Shown here: piece after piece, positions 24,549 through 30,762 of the stretch | Position numbering within the stretch: the stretch's first letter is position 1 | Layout of the letters: the number at the start of each line of letters is the position of its first letter | NCBI GenBank assembly: GCA_020441225.1 | Contig: JAGRMP010000037.1 | Coordinates: 1 to 41,909, forward strand | Direction: 5' to 3' | Length of the DNA stretch: 41,909 bases | Source of the DNA: Maritimibacter sp. | GTDB lineage: Bacteria; Pseudomonadota; Alphaproteobacteria; Rhodobacterales; Rhodobacteraceae | Notes under the pieces: generated by a model | Databases searched by the model: none | What the model was told of the DNA's origin: nothing | The model's input: only the letters and a program-made list of their open reading frames with translations | Made by a program: the position numbers and the translations under genes

Positions 24549-25130
24549 ATGAGAAAATCTACGTTTGTTGCGGCCATCGTCGCAAGCTCGACCGCTTTGG
24601 CCGCATTTGCCCATGGTGGGGCAACGGGGGTCGTGAAAGAGCGCATGGACGCGATGGCTGACATGGGAGAAGCAGTCAAGACAATCGCACCAATGATGCA
24701 AGGTGAAGTCGCCTATGACGCGGAAATCGTGCGGCAGGCAGCAGAAACGTTCTCGCGCCATGCCGGTGATACGATGACCGCGTTGTTTCCTGAAGGCTCT
24801 GGAGGCGCGCCATCCGTGGCCAAGGAAGCCGTTTGGAGCAAATGGGAGGAGTTCTCCGAGTTGGCCGATCGGCTTGGCGTCGTCGCGGAAGGGTTGGTGT
24901 TGGCGGCGGACAACGGGCTGATGGCCGCCGGTGGAGACGGCGCGTCTTCCGACACGATGATGAGCGGTGCCAACATGATGGGCGGTGGCGCCATGATGGG
25001 GGGCTCTAACATGATGGGTGCGGGCGCGACGCCAGAGGCGATCGCAGGGATGCCTGCCGATGGCGCTTTCACCATGCTCTCACAGGTCTGTGCAGCGTGT
25101 CACACGCAGTTTCGAGCGGAGAGCAAGTGA
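24549..25130 (+). CDS. Cytochrome c' (four-helix bundle) with a Met-rich insertion
   Basis: A 193-residue exported cytochrome c'. The signal peptide ends near AAFA. The helical body (residues 25-125) and the C-terminal haem site C181-A-A-C184-H185 fit the class. Between the third and fourth helices lies an insertion with four Met-Met pairs at residues 137, 143, 149 and 155, exactly six apart (MMSGAN, MMGGGA, MMGGSN, MMGAGA), encoded by a near-repeat of 18 bp. Ordinary cytochromes c' lack it. Met pairs bind Cu(I); the protein may couple copper binding to haem redox. It lies 37 bp after the His-rich gene and 1 bp before the dihaem cytochrome gene. Confidence 0.88.
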   Translation: MRKSTFVAAIVASSTALAAFAHGGATGVVKERMDAMADMGEAVKTIAPMMQGEVAYDAEIVRQAAETFSRHAGDTMTALFPEGSGGAPSVAKEAVWSKWEEFSELADRLGVVAEGLVLAADNGLMAAGGDGASSDTMMSGANMMGGGAMMGGSNMMGAGATPEAIAGMPADGAFTMLSQVCAACHTQFRAESK

Positions 25131-25131
25131 C

Positions 25132-26031
25132 ATGCGCGTCGTTTTGAGAATTGCGCTCGGTGCGGCGGCGTTTGGCGCCGTCGTCACTGGCGCCATAGTC
25201 GTCTGGCCGATCGGTGCAGCCCAGGGCCCCATCACTTTGGAGGGCGATGTCGCTCGCGGGGCCTATCTGGCCCGCGCCAGCGGATGTATCGCGTGCCACA
25301 CCAATTTCGAGGAGGGCGGCGCGCCTTTGGCGGGCGGAGTGAAACTGGAAACGCCCTTCGGCACCCTGTATTCGCCCAATTTGACCCCCGATCCGGAAAA
25401 TGGCATCGGCGGTTGGACGATAGACCAGTTCGCCCGCGCGGTCAGGCAAGGTGTTTCTCCGGCAGGAGAGCCTTACTATCCGGCGTTCACCTATCCGTTC
25501 TATGGCAATTTCACCGATCAGGAGGTGGCGGATCTATGGGCTGCTTTCCAGACGGTGCCGGCTTCTTCGGAACCCTCCAAAGACCTGGAGATGCCCTTTC
25601 CATTCAACCAGCGCTGGGGGCTGAAAATCTGGCGCGCCGCCTTCCTTTCGAAGCCTCACTCGGAGCCGATAGAGGGCAATGACGATCTTTGGAACCGGGG
25701 CCGCAAACTTGTCGGCGGGGCCGCGCATTGTGCCGCCTGTCACACTGCGCGCAACTTCGTCGGCGCACGAAAATCGGACACCGAGCACTTCAAGGGAAGC
25801 TCCTCCTTGCCCGGCGGCGGCAAAGCTCCAGCCATCGACTTCGACACCCTCAAAGCGCAGGACTGGACGGTCGATGCCCTGGCCTACGCGCTGCGTACGG
25901 GGATCAAGCCGGACGGGGACGCGTTCGGCGGCTCGATGGGGGAGGTTGTGTTGTATGGCACCAGCTTCCTCACGGACCAGGACCGCAAAGCCATGGCAAC
26001 GTATCTGATGGATGAGCACGACGGCGGCTGA
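25132..26031 (+). CDS. Dihaem cytochrome c (dehydrogenase-subunit type)
   Basis: A 299-residue exported protein with an N-terminal helix that could be a signal or anchor, and two haem domains: C52-I-A-C55-H56 and C200-A-A-C203-H204. Sequences such as GVKLETPFGTLYSPNLTPD and GGWTIDQFARAVRQG are typical of the cytochrome subunits of periplasmic alcohol or aldehyde dehydrogenases and of related stand-alone carriers. No dehydrogenase gene is nearby, so here it probably moves electrons for the cytochrome c' or the multicopper oxidase. It is the last gene of the lower-GC block. Confidence 0.88.
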   Translation: MRVVLRIALGAAAFGAVVTGAIVVWPIGAAQGPITLEGDVARGAYLARASGCIACHTNFEEGGAPLAGGVKLETPFGTLYSPNLTPDPENGIGGWTIDQFARAVRQGVSPAGEPYYPAFTYPFYGNFTDQEVADLWAAFQTVPASSEPSKDLEMPFPFNQRWGLKIWRAAFLSKPHSEPIEGNDDLWNRGRKLVGGAAHCAACHTARNFVGARKSDTEHFKGSSSLPGGGKAPAIDFDTLKAQDWTVDALAYALRTGIKPDGDAFGGSMGEVVLYGTSFLTDQDRKAMATYLMDEHDGG

Positions 26032-26067
26032 GGCCGCGCCGCCCTGCAACGAAAGGAACCACCCCAA

Positions 26068-27444
26068 TTGAAACTCAACCTCAACAGACGGCACTTCCTC
26101 GCGGGCGCAGCCGGTCTTGCGCTGGCGTCACGGGCCGCGCGGGCTGCGGTGCCGACCCTGACCGCGCGCCCCGGCAAGGTCCGGATCGTGCCCGGCGACT
26201 ACCCTGAAACCGCAATCTGGGGGTATGACGGCGGCGTGCCCGGCCCGGAGATCCGGCTGCGCAAAGGCGAGAGGCTGACCCGGCAACTCGTGAACGAGCT
26301 GCCGCAGGCGACGACTGTGCATTGGCACGGGTTGCGCATCCCCAACGCGATGGACGGCGTGCCCGGCCTGACCCAGGCGGCTGTCGACCCAGGCGGAAAT
26401 TTCCTGTATGACTTCACGCCGCCCGACGCGGGCACCTTCTGGTATCACTCGCACAATCGCTCCACCGAACAGGTGGAGCGCGGGCTCTACGGGCTCCTCA
26501 TCGTCGAGGAAACCGAGCCACCGGAGGTGGATCGCGATCTGTCGGTGGTGGTGGACGACTGGCGGCTGACCGAGGACGCAGCACTGGCCGACGAGTTCGG
26601 CCAGATGCGCGATTGGACCCACGGCGGACGCATCGGCAACTTCGTGAACGCCGTCGTCACCCCGCGCCCGGCGGGCTTGAAACGCCACGAGCGCCTGCGG
26701 CTGCGGCTCGTCAACACGGCCACCGACCGGGTCATGGTGATCGGGTTGCACGGGATGGAGGGGGCCATCGTCGCCCTCGACGGGATGCCACTCATTGCGC
26801 CCGAGGCGGCCGACGTCGCGGTGCTCGGCCCGGCGGAGAGGGCGGATTTCATCGTCGACGTGACCGCACAGGACGGTGAACCGGCGATCATCGCTATCCA
26901 CGAGGGCGAGGAGGCGTTCGTACTTGCCGAATTCCCGGTGGAGGGCAGCCATGCCGCCGCGCCGCGCGGGCCGATCCCGGTGTTGCCGCCCAACCCGCTG
27001 ACCCCGTTGGCCTCTGCGGATGGCGCCCGCGATGTGCCGCTCGCCATGGAGGGCGGCGCGATGGGGGGCTTGCGCGAAGGCACCTACAATGGTGAGCGCA
27101 TGTCGATCCAGGACCTCGTCGAGAAAGGCCAGGTCTGGACCCTCAACGGCGTCGCCGGCCTTCCTGAGGCGCCGCTTGTCGAGGCCGCAAAAGGCGAGCT
27201 CATCCGCATCCCGATGCAGAACGACACCGCCTTCCCGCACGCGATGCACCTGCACGGGCACCACTTCCAGGAGGTGCTGCCGGACGGAAGCCTCGGCCCC
27301 CGGCGCGACACCCTGACCGTGGCCCGCGGCGAGACCCGCAACATCGTGTTCCGGGCTGACAATCCGGGCGACTGGCTCCTGCATTGCCACATGCTCTCGC
27401 ACCAGGCGGCCGGCATGAAGACCTGGCTGAGGGTCACGGTGTGA
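26068..27444 (+). CDS. Multicopper oxidase family protein (second copy)
   Basis: A 458-residue Tat-exported oxidase (leader NRRHFLAGAAG). The copper ligands are intact: H85-W-H87-G, H127-S-H129, H391-A-M-H394-L-H396, and H439-C440-H441-x3-H445 with M450. It lacks the long Met-rich inserts of the copy at 10,196 and resembles CopA/laccase-type oxidases. The start is TTG at 26068: AAAGGA lies upstream and the Tat leader begins there. It is the first gene of the high-GC block, 36 bp after the dihaem cytochrome. Its stop overlaps the GTG of the next cytochrome gene. Confidence 0.92.
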   Translation: MKLNLNRRHFLAGAAGLALASRAARAAVPTLTARPGKVRIVPGDYPETAIWGYDGGVPGPEIRLRKGERLTRQLVNELPQATTVHWHGLRIPNAMDGVPGLTQAAVDPGGNFLYDFTPPDAGTFWYHSHNRSTEQVERGLYGLLIVEETEPPEVDRDLSVVVDDWRLTEDAALADEFGQMRDWTHGGRIGNFVNAVVTPRPAGLKRHERLRLRLVNTATDRVMVIGLHGMEGAIVALDGMPLIAPEAADVAVLGPAERADFIVDVTAQDGEPAIIAIHEGEEAFVLAEFPVEGSHAAAPRGPIPVLPPNPLTPLASADGARDVPLAMEGGAMGGLREGTYNGERMSIQDLVEKGQVWTLNGVAGLPEAPLVEAAKGELIRIPMQNDTAFPHAMHLHGHHFQEVLPDGSLGPRRDTLTVARGETRNIVFRADNPGDWLLHCHMLSHQAAGMKTWLRVTV

Positions 27445-27929
27445 AGATCAAGCGCACCGATGTCCTTCTCATTGGCGTCGGCGGCGTGTTGATCGCCGGC
27501 CTCGCTCTGTCGCTCGTCTCGCTTGGCGGCAGCGGTGCGTCGAAGCAACCCTCCGGCTCCGACATCGACGCGGGCGCGGTGCTTTACGCCGAGAACTGCG
27601 CCTCTTGCCACGGGGAAAACCTCGAAGGCCAGCCGGATTGGCAACTTTCGAATGACGACGGCACGCTTCCGGCCCCGCCGCATGACCAGACCGGCCACAC
27701 CTGGCATCACGGCGATGCGCTGCTGTTCGACTACACGAAACAGGGTGGCCAAGCCGCGATGGCGGTGCGCGGCGTCACCGGCTTCACCAGCGGCATGCCC
27801 GCCTTCGGCGAGACGCTCAGCGACCAGGACATCTGGAACATCCTCGCCTTCATCAAATCGACCTGGCCCGACCGCGTCCGGCAGATGCAGGAAACCAAAA
27901 CCCGCGGCGAACAACAACAAGGAAACTGA
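27441..27929 (+). CDS. Membrane-anchored class I cytochrome c coupled to the multicopper oxidase
   Basis: A 162-residue protein with an N-terminal anchor helix (about 7-28) and one haem site C53-A-S-C56-H57; the axial Met is probably in SGMPAFGE. The GTG start overlaps the oxidase stop (GTGA). It resembles the cytochrome at 23,703 in design (PPHDQTGHTWHHGD beside the haem), so each block has its own small cytochrome of this type. It could carry electrons from Cu(I) oxidation to the respiratory chain. Confidence 0.9.
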   Translation: MKIKRTDVLLIGVGGVLIAGLALSLVSLGGSGASKQPSGSDIDAGAVLYAENCASCHGENLEGQPDWQLSNDDGTLPAPPHDQTGHTWHHGDALLFDYTKQGGQAAMAVRGVTGFTSGMPAFGETLSDQDIWNILAFIKSTWPDRVRQMQETKTRGEQQQGN

Positions 27930-27930
27930 C

Positions 27931-28659
27931 ATGACATCTTTTTTCAAACCCCTGATCGCCGCGCTGGCGATAGTTCTGGCGGCGCCGTCCACAGCAGCGG
28001 AACTCAGCGCCGACGAGATCAAACAGCTCGCCCTGGAGGCGATCCGGGAAAACCCCGAGATCGTCATGGAAGCGGTGGAAATCCTGCAAGCCCGCGACCA
28101 GGCCGCGGCGGCCGAGGCGGCGTCGGAGGTCCTGTCGGAGCAACGCTCGATGCTGGAGCAGGACCCGAACGCGCCCGTCATCGGCAATCCGGAAGGTGAC
28201 GTCACCGTTGTCGAGTTCTTCGACTACAACTGTCCGTATTGCAAACGCGCGGCCCCGGAACTTGAGGCGCTGATCGCCGCGGACGACAACGTGCGCGTGG
28301 TCTTCCGCGAATGGCCGATCCTGGGCGATGGGTCGGTCTTTGCCGCCCGCGCGGCGCTGGCGGCCCGCAAGCAGGGGAAATACGAGGCGTTTCACTGGGA
28401 GATGATGGGCCTGAGCGGACGGGCGGAAGAAGCCAGCATCCTCGCCGCAGCCGAGAAAATCGGGCTCGACATCGACGCGCTGCGCGCCGACATGAACGCG
28501 CCGGATATCGACGCCCACATCGACGAATCGATGCGTCTTGCCGAGCTTCTGGGTTTCTCCGGCACGCCGTCCTTCGTGATCGGCGACGCCCTGGTGCCCG
28601 GTTTCGTGCCGATCGACGAACTGGAACGGCTTGTGGACGAGGCGCGCGCGGCGGAATAA
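27931..28659 (+). CDS. DsbA-family/ScsC-like periplasmic disulfide protein
   Basis: A 242-residue exported protein: signal peptide to about residue 23, a helical N-terminal stalk (25-75) like the oligomerisation region of ScsC/Com1-type proteins, then a DsbA domain with C101-P-Y-C104 and the cis-Pro segment SGTPSFVIG. ScsC-type proteins act as isomerases or chaperones and protect against copper. Its natural reductant would be an ScsB-like protein, and one is encoded at 20,780. It follows the cytochrome gene by 1 bp. Confidence 0.9.
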   Translation: MTSFFKPLIAALAIVLAAPSTAAELSADEIKQLALEAIRENPEIVMEAVEILQARDQAAAAEAASEVLSEQRSMLEQDPNAPVIGNPEGDVTVVEFFDYNCPYCKRAAPELEALIAADDNVRVVFREWPILGDGSVFAARAALAARKQGKYEAFHWEMMGLSGRAEEASILAAAEKIGLDIDALRADMNAPDIDAHIDESMRLAELLGFSGTPSFVIGDALVPGFVPIDELERLVDEARAAE

Positions 28660-28719
28660 CGGGTCGCAATCAAGAGACTTCCGGGCCGCACGAGGCCCCC
28701 ATTCGAATAGGGAAACGAC

Positions 28720-29196
28720 ATGACCACACCCAACCTCACTCGACGCGCCGTCGTCATCGGTCTCGCCGCGCTCGCGCCCCTCGGGGCGGGTCCGGCGGTG
28801 GCGCAAGCCAGCCCGCTGATGCAGGTGCTCAAGGACCCCGATTGCGGTTGCTGCGGCGACTGGATCGCGATCATGGGTAACGAGGGGTTCCAGCTCGAAG
28901 TGCGCGACGTCTCATGGGAAGCCCTGTCGCAGTTCAAGGCCCAGAACGGCATCTCAGAAGACATGGCCTCATGCCACACCGCCGAGATCGAGGGCTACAT
29001 GATCGAGGGTCATGTGCCGGCTGCCGACATCCGTCGACTGTTGGCCGAACGGCCCGAGGCGGTCGGCCTGTCGGTGCCCGGCATGCCCCTCGGCTCACCC
29101 GGCATGGGCCCGGAGGAGGAGCGCGAGACCTACTCGGTGCACCTGATCCTCAAGGACGGCAGCACGGAGATCTTCGCCCACTACGAGGGTACCTGA
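28720..29196 (+). CDS. DUF411 metal-binding protein, complete copy
   Basis: A 158-residue exported protein with a Tat-like leader (TRRAVVIGLAAL). Key residues are C42-G-C44-C45 in DPDCGCCGDW, then MASCHTAEI and GHVPAADIRRLL, all characteristic of DUF411. Members are found in copper and other heavy-metal clusters and are thought to bind metal. It closes the oxidase-cytochrome-DsbA-DUF411 operon; its 3' end overlaps the convergent Crp gene by 16 bp. A second DUF411 gene lies at the left window edge. Confidence 0.9.
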   Translation: MTTPNLTRRAVVIGLAALAPLGAGPAVAQASPLMQVLKDPDCGCCGDWIAIMGNEGFQLEVRDVSWEALSQFKAQNGISEDMASCHTAEIEGYMIEGHVPAADIRRLLAERPEAVGLSVPGMPLGSPGMGPEEERETYSVHLILKDGSTEIFAHYEGT

Positions 29197-29783
29197 TCCC
29201 GCGATTTCACCCGGTAGACCCCGCGCGCGGGCCGTTCGACACGACCCGCCCGCACAAGCTCCGCGAGGGCGCGGTAGACCGCCTCGTGGGTCAGGCCCAG
29301 ATCTGCGGCGAAGTCGATGACCGAACCGGTGAGCCTTCCGTCGGCAAGCCCCGCGAACACCCGCTCCGGCGCCGAGCGTATCGCCATGAGCTCGAGCCGC
29401 CGCCGGTAGCCCTGCACCTGGCCGGACAGACGTGCGACAAGCGCGAGGGCAAAGGCGTTGTCGGCGCGGATCAGGTCGAGAACGGCGCCGCGGTCGAACC
29501 GCGACACCCGGCTCGGCATTTCTGTGACCCCGTCGCAGTGGTAGACATCCGAGAACAGCGCAGGTTCGGCCAGCGTGTCACCGGCACCGGCCCGAAACAG
29601 GGTGACCTTCTGCCCGGCTTCGGTGTGACGAACCATGTCGATGGCGCCGTCGTGCAGGAAGAACATCGCGCCGCATGCGTCACCCTGACGGAACAGCGCC
29701 GCGCCACGGTCGAGGGTGAGGGTCTGCCGCGCGTCGGCGGGCAGGGTGTCGAACGGGGGCGGGATATCGGGTGAACCTGTCAT
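29181..29783 (-). CDS. Crp/Fnr family transcriptional regulator
   Basis: A 200-residue regulator with an N-terminal cyclic-nucleotide-binding-like fold (RGAALFRQGDACGAMFFLHDGAI) and a C-terminal winged helix (IDFAADLGLTHEAVYRAL). No Cys cluster for an Fe-S centre of Fnr type is visible, although two Cys (in DACGAM and YHCDGV) occur in the sensor domain. The start ATG at 29783 lies at the edge of a perfect TTATGAT-N4-ATCATAA palindrome, so it probably represses or controls its own gene. Divergent from the gene at 29,855. The signal sensed is unknown. Confidence 0.88.
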   Translation of the reverse strand: MTGSPDIPPPFDTLPADARQTLTLDRGAALFRQGDACGAMFFLHDGAIDMVRHTEAGQKVTLFRAGAGDTLAEPALFSDVYHCDGVTEMPSRVSRFDRGAVLDLIRADNAFALALVARLSGQVQGYRRRLELMAIRSAPERVFAGLADGRLTGSVIDFAADLGLTHEAVYRALAELVRAGRVERPARGVYRVKSRDQVPS

Positions 29784-29800
29784 TATGATCGAAATCATAA
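29783..29800. promoter_or_regulatory. Crp/Fnr-type operator
   Basis: A perfect palindrome TTATGAT-CGAA-ATCATAA. The TGAT-N4-ATCA core matches the Fnr-family half-site spacing. It abuts the regulator's start codon and lies 55 bp upstream of the divergent gene at 29,855, so it can control both. Confidence 0.75.
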
Positions 29801-29854
29801 AGACCGACACGCAGCCTGGCCATACTGCCTCGACAACCGCGAACAGAAAGGCCC

Positions 29855-30406
29855 ATGACCATGCGCATCCCGACGCTCGCCGCCCTCCTTGCCACAAGCC
29901 TCACAACCACGGCCGCACCGGCGCAGACCACGCACGATCACGCCGCGATGATGGCGCAGGAGAGGGACAGTCCGACGGAACCCGGCCAGGGCGCTTTCGC
30001 CGCCATCGCCGAGATCGTCGCCATGCTGACCGCCGATCCCGAGACGGATTGGGCACAGGTGGATATCGACGCCTTGCGCCGCCATCTCATCGACATGGAC
30101 AACCTCGTCACCTTCGCAGAGGTGATCCAGGAGAACCGCCCGGACGGCGCGGTGTTTCGCGTCAACCTCACCGGACCAGGCGGTGAGGCCGCACGCCGGA
30201 TGGTGCCCGCCCACGCCCCGGTGCTGGCCGCCGAAACGGGATGGTCAAGCGAGACCGTGGCCGATGGCGGCATGATCGTCTGGACGGTCACCGCGCCCGA
30301 CGATGCCGATGCCATTCGCGCGCTCGGGTTCTTCGGCCTGATGGCCGTCGGCAACCACCATCCGGACCATCACCTTGGCATGGCGACGGGCCGGATGGTG
30401 CATTGA
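29855..30406 (+). CDS. Exported protein of unknown function with His-rich ends
   Basis: A 183-residue protein. The signal peptide (to about 24) ends at APAQ, followed by THDHAAMMAQE. The body is helical/globular without a family I recognise, and the end is HHPDHHLGMATGRMVH. His and Met clusters at both ends of the mature protein suggest metal binding. Divergent from the Crp/Fnr gene and sharing its operator, so probably its target. Convergent with copZ 7 bp away. Confidence 0.65.
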   Translation: MTMRIPTLAALLATSLTTTAAPAQTTHDHAAMMAQERDSPTEPGQGAFAAIAEIVAMLTADPETDWAQVDIDALRRHLIDMDNLVTFAEVIQENRPDGAVFRVNLTGPGGEAARRMVPAHAPVLAAETGWSSETVADGGMIVWTVTAPDDADAIRALGFFGLMAVGNHHPDHHLGMATGRMVH

Positions 30407-30413
30407 CCTGTGC

Positions 30414-30614
30414 TTACCCGGCGGGCGTGGCGGGGTAGCCTTCCTTTGCCAGGATCCCGGCCAGCGCCGCATCGTCCAGGGTGCTGGAAACCGTCACGGT
30501 GCGGGCGTCGAGATCGAATGCGAGATCGGCAGCTTCGTCCGCGGCGGTGACCGCTTTCTCGATCGCCATCTTGCAATGGCCGCAGGTCATGTCGGGCACG
30601 TTGAATTTGGTCAT
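30414..30614 (-). CDS. copZ: CopZ-like copper chaperone (HMA domain)
   Basis: A 66-residue single heavy-metal-associated domain with the Cu(I)-binding motif MTCGHC near the N-terminus. It carries Cu(I) in the cytoplasm and delivers it to CopA and CueR. The start is ATG 30614, with GGAGG six bases upstream; a longer frame lacks this. It is divergent from copA, with separate CueR-type promoter elements for each direction. Confidence 0.9.
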   Translation of the reverse strand: MTKFNVPDMTCGHCKMAIEKAVTAADEAADLAFDLDARTVTVSSTLDDAALAGILAKEGYPATPAG

Positions 30615-30650
30615 GTGAGCCTCCGATTGTGTCTCTTCCCGGCAGGTGGG

Positions 30651-30672
30651 GGTTCCCACGGGGGAAGGTCAA
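30651..30672 (-). promoter_or_regulatory. CueR-type promoter/operator of copZ
   Basis: On the minus strand TTGACC (30672-30667) leads into ACCTTCCCCCGTGGGAACC (30669-30651). The left arm ACCTTCCC and centre match the CueR/HmrR consensus ACCTTCC-N7-GGAAGGT well; the right arm keeps GGGAA. Confidence 0.65.
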
Positions 30673-30699
30673 TACTCATGAAAACGTGAAAATCTCCGC

Positions 30700-30724
30700 T
30701 TGACCTTACCCACGCTGGAACCCC
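30700..30724 (+). promoter_or_regulatory. CueR-type promoter/operator of copA-cueR
   Basis: TTGACC (30700-30705) overlaps ACCTTACCCACGCTGGAACC, a CueR-like dyad with arms ACCTTaCC and GGAA. It lies about 40 bp before the copA start and diverges from the copZ element. Confidence 0.55.
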
Positions 30725-30762
30725 GCAGTCCCATGACCGGAACCCGAACTTTGGAGGTCGTC

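Noticed and set aside
24951..25020. 18-bp near-repeats as a CRISPR or tandem mobile repeat
   Set aside because: They are in frame inside the cytochrome c' gene and explained by the Met-Met hexapeptide repeat; no spacers.
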